Shown here: in pieces, positions 1-6,715 of the stretch
Position numbering within the stretch: position 1 is the first letter of the stretch
Layout: every line of letters starts with the position of its first letter
From: DALYJJ01 sp031969915
GTDB taxonomy: Bacteria; Acidobacteriota; Terriglobia; Bryobacterales; Bryobacteraceae
Reading direction: 5' to 3'
Assembly: GCA_031969915.1 (NCBI GenBank)
Contig: DALYJJ010000188.1
Coordinates: forward strand, 1 to 10,280
DNA length: 10,280 nt
Notes under the pieces: generated by a model
Told to the model about the DNA's origin: nothing
What the model saw: only the letters and a program-made list of their open reading frames with translations
Databases searched by the model: none
Made by a program: the position numbers and the translations under genes

Positions 1-82
1 CTGCCCGCAGTTTCAGCCACTTTGGACGCGCCGCAGGCGCGGACCCCAGGCTGAATGCTGACCGCTGAAAGCTTCTCTCCCC
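1..82. other. non-coding interval with hairpin and heptamer repeats
   Basis: This interval lies 3' of the histidine kinase gene and reaches the window edge; no coding frame is evident. It holds a 6-bp GC hairpin (27-41, CGCGCC-GCA-GGCGCG) and three tandem heptamers GCTGAAT, GCTGACC, GCTGAAA (50-70). An inverted copy TTTCAGC lies at 11-17 and could pair with 64-70. The hairpin lies downstream of the kinase stop, but no T-run follows it on the minus strand, so it is not a good intrinsic terminator. Confidence 0.5.
50..70 (+). repeat. three tandem GCTGANN heptamers
   Basis: Positions 50-56 read GCTGAAT, 57-63 GCTGACC and 64-70 GCTGAAA: five fixed bases followed by two variable ones, repeated three times without interruption. 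The 7-nt period in a non-coding spacer looks like the short heptameric repeats found in many bacterial intergenic regions. The function is unknown. Confidence 0.6.
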
Positions 83-2527
83 TCACGCCACCGGCAACGT
101 AAAATAAATCGTCGCTCCCGCGCCCGGTTCCCCCTCCGCCCAGGCAGTGCCGCCGTGCCGCTCCACGATGTTCTTCACGATCGCCAGACCGATCCCGGTG
201 CCCGGCACCGACGCCCCGTGCAGCCGTTTGAAGATCCCGAAGATCTTCTCGGCATAGCGCGGTTCGAAGCCCTGGCCGTTGTCGCGCACTGAGAACGTGC
301 ACACTCCCTCCGTCGCGGCGGCCTCCACCCGCACCACCGGCGGCGTCCCGGGCCGCGCGTACTTCAGCGAATTGGAAAGCAGGTTCTGAAAGACCGCCGC
401 CAACTGCGACTGGTTGGCCTGCACCGCGGGCATCGGCCCGCACTGGATCGCCGCCCCCGTTTCCCGCACCAACTCCTGCAGGTTCTCGATCGCTACCTCC
501 ACCGCCGCCCGCGGGTCGGCCACCGACGATCCGCAGTCCGCGCTCAGCCGCGAATAGGTCAACAGGTCGTCCACCAGTTGCCGCATCCGCTGCGAACTCC
601 GCACCACGTTGTCCAGGTACTCGCGGGCCTCGGCATCCAGCGAAGCGCCGCAGCGCCGCTCCAGAAGTTGCGCGTAGATGGTCGCGTTCCGCAGCGGTTC
701 CTGCAGGTCGTGGCTGGCCACGTAGGCGAACTGCTCCAATTCGGCGTTGCTTCGCCGCAGCGCGTTCTCCACGGACTTCTGATCGTGGATATCCGTGCAC
801 ACCCCGATCCACCGCGCGACACGGCCGTGCTCGTCCGTCAGTCGAACCGCCCGCGCTTTGAACCACCGGTAGACGCCGTCGTGCCGCCGCAGCCGGTACT
901 CAATGTCGTATCGCGCTCCCGTCGCCACTGACTCGGTCCACGATTGCACCGTCCGTTCGCGATCCTCCGGATGCAACGTCTGCGCCCACCCATTCCCCCA
1001 TTGCGCCGCTTCCGGTACGCCCGTGTACTCCAGCCATTGCGGGCTCAAGTAGTCGCAGGCGCCGTCCGAGCGGGTCATCCAAACCATCTGCGGCAGCGTC
1101 TGAATCAGCATCCGGTGCTGACGCTCGCTCGCCTGCAACGCGCTCTCGATCGCCTTGCGCTCGCGGATGTCGCGGCTCACGTTGGCGAAGCCGATCCGCC
1201 GCCCCCGCTCGTCGAAAATCGCGAAGGCGCGCATCTCCATCGGGATCGGCTCGCCGGTGGCCTGATGCCGGAACCGGATCTCCCCCTGCCAGACCTCACC
1301 CCGCTTCACGGCCGGCATGATCTCCTCGCGGTACAGCCGCAGGTCGTCCGGATAGCCGTACTCCTCGATGCTCAGCCGGACCGCCTCTTCCGGGCCCGCC
1401 AGGCCCACCAGCCGGCAACCCGCTCGATTGACGTAGAACACGGAGCCGTCCATCCGCGCCAGTCCCACGAAATCGGGCGTATTCTCCAGCACCGTCACCA
1501 GCAGACGCCGCTCTTCCTCCCCCGCCTTGTGCGCGGTGATGTCCTCCACCAGCGTGAACCGCTGCCCCTGGCCGTTGCCTTCCTCCTCATGAATGCGCGT
1601 CCATACCAGTGTCCCGTCGCGCCGCACCAGGGCCCGGATGCCCGGGCTCTCATGCCGGGTCAACCCGCGGAATGAGCGGCCCAGCAACTCCTCCACCTGG
1701 TAGCCCAGCATCCGGCACAGCGCGGCGTTCACACTCAGGAAACACCCGTTCTCGTCTTCCAGGGCAATGCCCAGGGGGTTCTCGTCGAACAGGCGCCGGA
1801 AGCGGCCGGCGCTGGCCCGCATCGCCAGTTCGCTGCGCTTCAACGAATCCACGTCGGTGGCCGTGCCCAGCCAGCGAGCGATGCGCCCGGCGCCGTCCGT
1901 CACCGGGACGCACTGCACCTGCAGCCACCGCCAGCCTCGGCCTTCCTTGGGCCGGATGCGGCATTGCATCTCGAAGGGCTGCCCGGATTCAAGCGCCGCC
2001 GCATAGGCAGTCTGCGCCGCATGCCGGTCCGCGCGCCGCAGCAGTTTCCAATGCTGTCCCTGTTGTGCCTGTTCCAGCGACATTCCGGTGAACTCGCGCC
2101 AGCGGCGGTTCACGCAGTCCACCGTGCCATCGGTACGCCAGGTCCAGATCAGGTGCGGCGCGGCATCCCCAAGAGCGCAATGCTGCTCGTGCCGGTAGGC
2201 GGCCTTCTCCACCGCGGACACCAACCCGCGCGCGTCGCCGCCGTTCACGTAGTAGTCTTGCGCGCCCGCATCCAAGGCCGCCTTCCAGGCGGTCTCGCCT
2301 CCGTCCGGCCCGCAAACTACCACCGCGCAACCGAACTCCGGCAGCCGCGCCGCGTCCAGCACCGCCTGATCCAGCACCGCGCAGTGAAGCGGAAGTTGTC
2401 GCGCCACGGCCAGCGCTTCGTTGAGCGAAGCCGTCTCCACCGCGCGCCAGCAGGCATGGGCTTCCAGCGCCAGGCGCCATTCGCGGCGCCTCTGTTCCGA
2501 GTTGGAGCACACCAGGACCTGAGTCAC
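83..2527 (-). CDS. multi-PAS sensor histidine kinase with degenerate receiver domain
   Basis: This 814-residue predicted soluble sensor kinase autophosphorylates a histidine in response to signals read by PAS domains. Residues 1-115 resemble a CheY-like receiver: Asp53 is at the acceptor position, but the N-terminal acidic pair is Ser-Asn and the usual Lys of the VKG motif is Asn95, so phosphotransfer there is doubtful. Four PAS/PAC units follow, at about 120-228, 238-334, 342-456 and 470-583. A short coiled linker leads to a HisKA domain with SHDLQEPL (His606). The HATPase has an N box with Asn719, a G1 box DNGQGF (749-754) and a G2 box GTGIGL (776-781). No transmembrane segment or signal peptide is visible, which suggests cytoplasmic sensing. 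The start codon is GTG and no strong Shine-Dalgarno site is seen. No response regulator lies within the window, so the partner is unknown. The gene is divergent from thiD across 95 bp. Confidence 0.93.
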   Translation of the reverse strand: MTQVLVCSNSEQRRREWRLALEAHACWRAVETASLNEALAVARQLPLHCAVLDQAVLDAARLPEFGCAVVVCGPDGGETAWKAALDAGAQDYYVNGGDARGLVSAVEKAAYRHEQHCALGDAAPHLIWTWRTDGTVDCVNRRWREFTGMSLEQAQQGQHWKLLRRADRHAAQTAYAAALESGQPFEMQCRIRPKEGRGWRWLQVQCVPVTDGAGRIARWLGTATDVDSLKRSELAMRASAGRFRRLFDENPLGIALEDENGCFLSVNAALCRMLGYQVEELLGRSFRGLTRHESPGIRALVRRDGTLVWTRIHEEEGNGQGQRFTLVEDITAHKAGEEERRLLVTVLENTPDFVGLARMDGSVFYVNRAGCRLVGLAGPEEAVRLSIEEYGYPDDLRLYREEIMPAVKRGEVWQGEIRFRHQATGEPIPMEMRAFAIFDERGRRIGFANVSRDIRERKAIESALQASERQHRMLIQTLPQMVWMTRSDGACDYLSPQWLEYTGVPEAAQWGNGWAQTLHPEDRERTVQSWTESVATGARYDIEYRLRRHDGVYRWFKARAVRLTDEHGRVARWIGVCTDIHDQKSVENALRRSNAELEQFAYVASHDLQEPLRNATIYAQLLERRCGASLDAEAREYLDNVVRSSQRMRQLVDDLLTYSRLSADCGSSVADPRAAVEVAIENLQELVRETGAAIQCGPMPAVQANQSQLAAVFQNLLSNSLKYARPGTPPVVRVEAAATEGVCTFSVRDNGQGFEPRYAEKIFGIFKRLHGASVPGTGIGLAIVKNIVERHGGTAWAEGEPGAGATIYFTLPVA

Positions 2528-2622
2528 GGCTGAATTCCCGAACCGCTCTGAACCTATCTCTGCCCTTTTGCTTATCTTACGCTGACCCGGGCCAAATCGT
2601 CCGCTACCCTTTGATTAGGGAA
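2528..2622. promoter_or_regulatory. divergent intergenic region, kinase/thiD
   Basis: This 95-bp spacer must hold the promoters of both divergent genes. It is locally AT-richer around 2563-2580, but I could not identify a convincing -35/-10 pair on either strand. No THI-box motifs (such as CTGAGA or the TPP-binding core) are present, and the leader is too short for a complete TPP riboswitch, so thiD here does not appear to be controlled by one. Confidence 0.45.
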
Positions 2623-3405
2623 ATGAAACCAATTGCATTGACCATCGCCGGCTCCGATCCGAGCGGCGGCGCCGGCATCCAGGCCGATCTGAAGACGTTC
2701 CACCAGTTCGAAGTCTACGGCGCCGCCGCCATCACGCTGCTCACCGTGCAGAACACCGTCGGCGTGGCGCACGTAGAGTGCCTGCCCGCGGACCTGGTGA
2801 TCCGCCAGGTGCAGGCGGTGCTCGACGACCTGCCGCCGGCCGCCGCGAAGATAGGAGCCCTCGGCGCGGCCGGAACGATCGAGGCGCTGGCCGCCGTCGC
2901 CGCCTCCTTCCGTTTCCCGCTCGTGATTGACCCGGTGATGATCAGCAAGCACGGCGCGCCGCTCCTCGCCGAAAGCGCCCGGGAAGCCCTCGTCAAGCGC
3001 CTCCTGCCATGCGCCACTTTGATCACGCCCAACCTGCACGAAGCCGCCGCGCTCGCCGCCATGGAAGTGCGCGCGCCCAAGCAGATGCGCCGCGCCGCGG
3101 AACGCATTCAAGCCCTGGGGGCTCGCGCCGTGCTCGTCAAAGGCGGCCACCTGGCCGGCCGCGCCGTCGATTTCCTCTTGGACCCGCAGGGCCGCTTCTG
3201 GGAGTTTGACGGCGAACGCTTCGACACCCCCCACACCCACGGAACCGGCTGCACCTACTCGGCCGCCATTACCGCCGGCCTCGCGCTCGGTCTCGAACTC
3301 GGCGAGGCCATCGGCCGGGCCAAGCGATACATCACGGCCGCCATTCGCACCAACCCCGGCCTCGGGCAAGGCCATGGCCCCGTCAACCATTGGGCCGCCT
3401 GGTAG
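2623..3405 (+). CDS. thiD: hydroxymethylpyrimidine/phosphomethylpyrimidine kinase
   Basis: ThiD phosphorylates 4-amino-5-hydroxymethyl-2-methylpyrimidine (HMP) and then HMP phosphate to the diphosphate used by thiamine-phosphate synthase, in the cytoplasm. The 260-residue product is the normal length for this ribokinase-fold family. It opens with LTIAGSDPSGGAGIQADLKT (6-25), the family's pyrimidine-binding N-terminus. It also carries DPVM (103-106), TPNLHEA (135-141), VLVKGGH (170-176) and the anion-hole motif GTGC (207-210), and ends with the typical GHGPVNH. I chose ATG 2623 because it gives the canonical MKxIALTIAG start. An in-frame TTG at 2611 would add four residues but has no ribosome site. 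AGGG at 2617-2620 is unusually close to the ATG. An SDR gene begins 16 bp downstream and is probably cotranscribed. No other thiamine genes are in the window. Confidence 0.95.
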   Translation: MKPIALTIAGSDPSGGAGIQADLKTFHQFEVYGAAAITLLTVQNTVGVAHVECLPADLVIRQVQAVLDDLPPAAAKIGALGAAGTIEALAAVAASFRFPLVIDPVMISKHGAPLLAESAREALVKRLLPCATLITPNLHEAAALAAMEVRAPKQMRRAAERIQALGARAVLVKGGHLAGRAVDFLLDPQGRFWEFDGERFDTPHTHGTGCTYSAAITAGLALGLELGEAIGRAKRYITAAIRTNPGLGQGHGPVNHWAAW

Positions 3406-3421
3406 ATACAATCGTTCCGTC

Positions 3422-4171
3422 ATGACCCAGCCTTTTCGTCTCGACGGACGCACCGCGCTCGTCACCGGCGGCGCCAGCGGCATCGGCGAAGCCGTCTCCC
3501 GCGCCTTTGCCCAGGCCGGAGCGAACGTTCTCATCGCCGACCTCGACGGGCCGCGCGCCGAAGCGCTCGCCTCCCTGCTCCCCTCCGCGCGGGCCATCGC
3601 TTGCGACATCACAAAAGAACATCAGGTTAAGGAAATGTTTGATACAATTCCAACGCTGGATGTTTTGGTGAATAACGCCGGCATCGGTCTCGTCGGCGGC
3701 GTGGAAGAAACAGCCCTCGAGGACTTCCAGCGGCTCTTCCGCGTCAACGTCGAGGGCATGTTCCTGGTTACCCGCGCGGCCGTGCCGCTGCTCTCCGCCT
3801 CCGGCGGGGCAGTGGTCAACATCGGCTCCGTCGCCGGCCTGATCGGTGTGCGCAAGCGGTTCGCCTACTGCGCGACGAAGGGAGCGGTGATCGCCATGAC
3901 CCGTCAACTCGCGGTCGATTATCCGACCCAATTCCGCGTGAATTGTATATGCCCCGGAACCGTCGATACGCCGTTCGTCGAGGGCTACCTGGAGAAGTAC
4001 CACAAGCACGAGAAGGACAAGGTGCGCGCCGAGTTGAACGCCCGGCAACCGATCGGGCGCCTCGGCCGCCCGGAGGAGATCGCCTCGCTCGCCCTCTATT
4101 TATGCTCGGCGGAGGCCGGATTCGTAAACGGATCCGTCATTACCATCGACGGCGGCTGGACGGCTGCCTGA
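3422..4171 (+). CDS. SDR-family NAD(P)-dependent dehydrogenase
   Basis: This is a classical short-chain dehydrogenase/reductase of 249 residues, a typical length. The Rossmann cofactor motif TGGASGIG is at 15-22, and Asp40 at the end of the second strand favours NAD over NADP. NNAG is at 84-87. The catalytic set is Asn109, Ser136, Tyr149 and Lys153 (YxxxK). CPGTVDTP (178-184) and the C-terminal TIDGGW resemble the 3-hydroxybutyrate dehydrogenase type 2 and 2-keto-3-deoxy-L-fuconate dehydrogenase branch, so a hydroxy-acid or sugar-acid substrate is plausible. The substrate cannot be fixed from sequence. The start is the ATG before TQPFRLDGR; the longer open frame upstream lies inside thiD. It follows thiD by 16 bp with no clear Shine-Dalgarno, so it may be cotranscribed. 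Residues about 62-86 are coded by an AT-richer patch unlike the rest of the gene. Confidence 0.9.
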   Translation: MTQPFRLDGRTALVTGGASGIGEAVSRAFAQAGANVLIADLDGPRAEALASLLPSARAIACDITKEHQVKEMFDTIPTLDVLVNNAGIGLVGGVEETALEDFQRLFRVNVEGMFLVTRAAVPLLSASGGAVVNIGSVAGLIGVRKRFAYCATKGAVIAMTRQLAVDYPTQFRVNCICPGTVDTPFVEGYLEKYHKHEKDKVRAELNARQPIGRLGRPEEIASLALYLCSAEAGFVNGSVITIDGGWTAA

Positions 4172-4184
4172 GCGACACGGAGGT

Positions 4185-4213
4185 GCGGCCGGCAGCCGCG
4201 GGCCGCAAGTTTT
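4185..4213 (+). terminator. possible intrinsic terminator after the SDR gene
   Basis: GCGGCC (4185-4190) pairs with GGCCGC (4201-4206) across a 10-nt loop, and a short TTTT run (4210-4213) follows three bases later. It starts 13 bp after the SDR stop and would separate the thiD-SDR unit from the transpeptidase promoter. The T-run is short, alternative pairings exist in this GC-rich stretch, and the call is weak. Confidence 0.35.
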
Positions 4214-4255
4214 CGGCCGGAATGGCCGATGAAGGGGAGGAGAGCAGCGTGCGCT

Positions 4256-4276
4256 AGCCACTTGCGCCAAGTGGCT
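4256..4276. promoter_or_regulatory. operator-like palindrome, copy 1
   Basis: This is a perfect 9-bp inverted repeat around a CGC centre with core CACTTG-CGC-CAAGTG (4259-4273). It covers the expected -35 area of the TATAAT at 4283-4288 and has no downstream T-run, so a protein-binding operator is more likely than a terminator. A near copy lies 38 bp downstream. Confidence 0.6.
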
Positions 4277-4282
4277 GGAGTG

Positions 4283-4288
4283 TATAAT
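4283..4288 (+). promoter_or_regulatory. perfect -10 element of the transpeptidase gene
   Basis: TATAAT matches the sigma-70 consensus exactly, which stands out in a region this GC-rich. The start of transcription would be near 4295, giving an untranslated leader of about 120 nt. No good -35 hexamer sits at 17 bp; TTGCGC (4262-4267) is at 15 bp and lies inside the upstream palindrome. Confidence 0.6.
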
Positions 4289-4294
4289 TCGTAT

Positions 4295-4313
4295 GACACT
4301 TGTTCCACGTGTC
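4295..4313. promoter_or_regulatory. operator-like palindrome, copy 2
   Basis: The two arms GACACTTG (4295-4302) and CACGTGTC (4306-4313) pair at seven of eight positions around TTC. The core CACTTG-TTC-CACGTG matches the upstream copy at every arm base except one. It overlaps the predicted transcription start, a typical repressor position. Confidence 0.5.
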
Positions 4314-4316
4314 GGG

Positions 4317-4345
4317 TTGACGGTTCGGCTTCGATTACGGAAAAT
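4317..4345 (+). promoter_or_regulatory. second candidate promoter of the transpeptidase gene
   Basis: TTGACG (4317-4322, five of six -35 consensus bases) is followed after exactly 17 bp by GAAAAT (4340-4345, four of six -10 bases). It lies downstream of both palindromes and about 65 bp before the start codon. The -10 is weak, so it may be fortuitous. Confidence 0.3.
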
Positions 4346-4414
4346 GGAATTCTACAGAAATACGGTGACAGCGGGTTCGTAGTGGACGAGCGGAAGAACC
4401 GGCTGGGGAGACGC

Positions 4415-5653
4415 ATGCAACGTTCTGTGAAGACATCTCTCGCCACGCTCGTGGCCCTCGCCCTGTTTCTCCTGGGCTTCGCTGCTCAGGGGGATGCGGC
4501 CACGAAGCGTAAGAAAAGCTCGAAGGCTTCCGCCAAGCCGGCCACGCCGGTTTCCGTAGCCAAGGGCAAGAAAGCGTCGGCGGCGACCACCGCCCGCCGG
4601 GCCAGCTACTCACCGCGCGCCACGCGGCGCTCCCGATACGTTCGGGCGCACCGGGTCGCATACAGCCCCTGGGTGACTCCCACCTTTGCGGATTCTACCT
4701 ATGGCGACAACGTTGACGGCGAGGACCTGACCGTCCGCCGCGCCGCCGTGGAAGCACTCGGACCGTACAACGGAAGCGTGGTGGTGGTGGACCCCCAGAC
4801 GGGACGGATTCTCACCATCGTCAACCAGAAGCTGGCGCTGTCCGGTGGGTTCATCCCGTGTTCAACGGTGAAGATCGTCACCGGGCTTGCCGCCCTCAGC
4901 GAAGGTCTCGTCGACCGGACCACCCGGCTGCCTCTCAGCCGGCGGGTCGCGATGGATCTGACCGAAGCGCTTGCTCGTTCGAACAACCCCTACTTCGCCA
5001 AGCTGGGCAACCAGTTGGGCTTCGACCGCGTGCACCAATACGCCAAGCTGTTCGGGTTGGGCGAGCGGGCCGGTTTGGACATCCCCGGCGAGATGCCCGG
5101 CGCGCTGCCGTCGGAGCCGCCCAAGGGCGGCGGAGTCGGCATGATGACCAGCTTCGGCACCGGCATCTCCATGACTTCGCTGCAACTCGCCTCTCTGATG
5201 AGCGCCCTGGCGAACGGCGGGACCATGTATTATCTCCAGTACCCGCGGAACCAGGCGGAGGCGGACGCCTTCGTGCCTCAGGTCAGGCGCCACCTGGACA
5301 TACAGAAGTGGATCCCGGAGATTACGCCCGGCATGATGGGCGCGGTGGAATACGGAACCGCGCGCCGCGCGCATTATGATCCCAATGAGCCGATTCTCGG
5401 CAAGACGGGCACCTGCACCGATCCACAGCGGGCGCACATGGGCTGGTTCGGCTCTTTCAACCAGGTGGACAACAACAAGCTCGTCGTCGTCGTGATGCTT
5501 ACGGGCGGCGGCAACGTCAACGGCCCCGTGGCCGCCGGCGTGGCGGGAAACGTCTACCGGAATCTGTCCGGGCAGCGCTACTTCGCGTCGTCTTCCAGGC
5601 CGTTCTCGCCCAATGCCCTGATCTCGACGCAGTGCTGCACAGATTCGCGGTAG
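4415..5653 (+). CDS. secreted penicillin-binding transpeptidase-domain protein
   Basis: This 412-residue protein carries a serine transpeptidase domain that would cross-link peptidoglycan peptides or bind beta-lactams in the periplasm. Residues 1-28 form a signal peptide (basic start, TLVALALFLLGF core, AxA-like end near AQGDA). A strongly basic Lys/Arg/Ala/Ser stretch follows (31-82). The catalytic domain has Ser150-xx-Lys153 (STVK), SNN (189-191) and KTG (330-332). LDIPGEMPG and GTGISMTSLQLA resemble the equivalent stretches of class B PBPs such as FtsI. The class B N-terminal dimerisation domain is missing, so this is a stand-alone transpeptidase. ATG 4415 has GGGGAG four bases upstream; an open frame back to 4229 is rejected because it would span the promoter. 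The last 24 codons run antisense into obgE. A class D beta-lactamase-like role is an alternative. Confidence 0.88.
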   Translation: MQRSVKTSLATLVALALFLLGFAAQGDAATKRKKSSKASAKPATPVSVAKGKKASAATTARRASYSPRATRRSRYVRAHRVAYSPWVTPTFADSTYGDNVDGEDLTVRRAAVEALGPYNGSVVVVDPQTGRILTIVNQKLALSGGFIPCSTVKIVTGLAALSEGLVDRTTRLPLSRRVAMDLTEALARSNNPYFAKLGNQLGFDRVHQYAKLFGLGERAGLDIPGEMPGALPSEPPKGGGVGMMTSFGTGISMTSLQLASLMSALANGGTMYYLQYPRNQAEADAFVPQVRRHLDIQKWIPEITPGMMGAVEYGTARRAHYDPNEPILGKTGTCTDPQRAHMGWFGSFNQVDNNKLVVVVMLTGGGNVNGPVAAGVAGNVYRNLSGQRYFASSSRPFSPNALISTQCCTDSR

Positions 5654-6657
5654 GCGGCGCCGAAGACCCGCTCTCCCATCGCGAATTGCAGCGCCTCGAT
5701 GCCCAGGCCGGTGACCGCCGAAATCCCGTAGAACGCCAGGCCGAGCCCCGCGGCATGAAGCCGTAGGTTCTCCACCCGCTCCGCGTTCTGCGCCGCGTCC
5801 AGCTTGGTCGCCACCACGATCATCGGTTTCGCCGCCAACTCGGCGCTGAAGCTCGCCAACTCCTTCAGCACGATCTCGAAGTCGCTCACCGGATCCCGGC
5901 CGCTCATCTCCGAAACATCCACCAGGTGGACCAGCAGACGCGTGCGCTCGACATGGCGCAGAAACTGGATGCCCAGTCCGTGCCCCTCGCTCGCGCCTTC
6001 GATCAGTCCGGGAATATCCGCCACCACGAAGCTGCGGTCGTCGTCCTCCGAGAGGCGGACCACGCCCAGGTTCGGCTCAAGCGTCGTGAACGGGTAATCG
6101 GCGATCTTGGGGCGCGCCGCGGAGATTCGCGAAATCAGCGTCGACTTGCCGGCGTTCGGAAACCCCACCAGGCCGACATCCGCAAGCAGCTTCAATTCCA
6201 GGCGCAGCGACTTGTCCTCGCCTGGCCGCCCCGGTTCATGCTCCGTCGGCGCCTGGTGCGTGGGCGTCGCAAAATGCTGGTTGCCGCGACCGCCGCGCCC
6301 CCCCTTGGCGGCGACCCATTTCTCCCCCGCCTCTGTGAAGTCGTGGAGCAGTTCGCCCGTCGCGGCGTCGTAAACCACCGTGCCCACCGGCACCGGTACT
6401 TCCACCGAAACCCCGTCCCGCCCCGTCCGGTTGCTGCCTTCGCCGTGCCGGCCGCGCTGGGCCTTATGCTCCGGATTGAACCGGAAGTGGAGCAGGGTGT
6501 TGTAATGTACGCTGGCCACGAAAACAACGTCGCCGCCGCGCCCTCCATCCCCGCCGCTGGGCCCGCCCTTGGGCACGAACTTCTCCCGCCGGAACGCCAG
6601 GATGCCGTTGCCGCCGTCGCCCGCCTTCACCCGGATTTTGACTTCATCGATAAACAT
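5578..6657 (-). CDS. obgE: Obg-family GTPase
   Basis: Obg (CgtA) is an essential cytoplasmic GTPase in 50S assembly that is linked to ppGpp and stress control. This 359-residue protein has the glycine-rich Obg fold at 1-158 (MFIDEVKI, then GGxGG-type repeats), followed by the GTPase domain: G1 GFPNAGKS (165-172), switch I YPFTTL (188-193), G3 DIPG (214-217), G4 TKLD (284-287) and G5 SAV (313-315). G4 has Thr where NKxD is usual. The variable C-terminal OCT domain of some Obg proteins is absent. It lies downstream of rplU-rpmA, a widely conserved order, but a terminator sits only 14 bp before its ATG. The leader offers just a weak GGG as ribosome site. Its 3' end overlaps the convergent transpeptidase gene by 76 bp. 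Confidence 0.96.
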   Translation of the reverse strand: MFIDEVKIRVKAGDGGNGILAFRREKFVPKGGPSGGDGGRGGDVVFVASVHYNTLLHFRFNPEHKAQRGRHGEGSNRTGRDGVSVEVPVPVGTVVYDAATGELLHDFTEAGEKWVAAKGGRGGRGNQHFATPTHQAPTEHEPGRPGEDKSLRLELKLLADVGLVGFPNAGKSTLISRISAARPKIADYPFTTLEPNLGVVRLSEDDDRSFVVADIPGLIEGASEGHGLGIQFLRHVERTRLLVHLVDVSEMSGRDPVSDFEIVLKELASFSAELAAKPMIVVATKLDAAQNAERVENLRLHAAGLGLAFYGISAVTGLGIEALQFAMGERVFGAAYRESVQHCVEIRALGENGLEDDAK

Positions 6658-6671
6658 GTACGACCCAAATG

Positions 6672-6699
6672 AAAAAGCCGCCGGTGCGACGGCGGCTTT
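6672..6699 (-). terminator. intrinsic terminator between rpmA and obgE
   Basis: On the minus strand AAAGCCGCCG (6699-6690) pairs perfectly with CGGCGGCTTT (6683-6674) around a 6-nt loop, and the T-run extends to five bases (6676-6672). It is a strong Rho-independent terminator for the rplU-rpmA transcript. It ends just 14 bp before the obgE ATG, so obgE depends on read-through or on a promoter that must overlap the hairpin or lie upstream. Confidence 0.85.
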
Positions 6700-6715
6700 C
6701 TCCGTATTCGAATGG

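Noticed and set aside
944..1675. Long plus-strand open frame (243 codons) opposite the histidine kinase
   Set aside because: It is antisense to well-conserved PAS domains, its product is Arg/Pro/His-rich with no domain, and such frames are common in GC-rich DNA.
2528..2622. TPP riboswitch ahead of thiD
   Set aside because: No THI-box core motifs are present and the spacer is too short for the aptamer plus an expression platform.
3206..3421. N-terminal extension of the SDR protein into thiD
   Set aside because: The extension is out-of-frame thiD sequence rich in Pro/Thr/Ser, and the SDR fold begins only at MTQPFRLDGR.
2572..3612. Long minus-strand open frame (346 codons) opposite thiD and the SDR gene
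   Set aside because: It spans two real genes and their junction, is low complexity (Gly/Ala/Arg), and shows no family motif.
4229..4414. N-terminal extension of the transpeptidase to an ATG at 4229
   Set aside because: It would span the TATAAT and both palindromes and bury the signal peptide; ATG 4415 has a good ribosome site.
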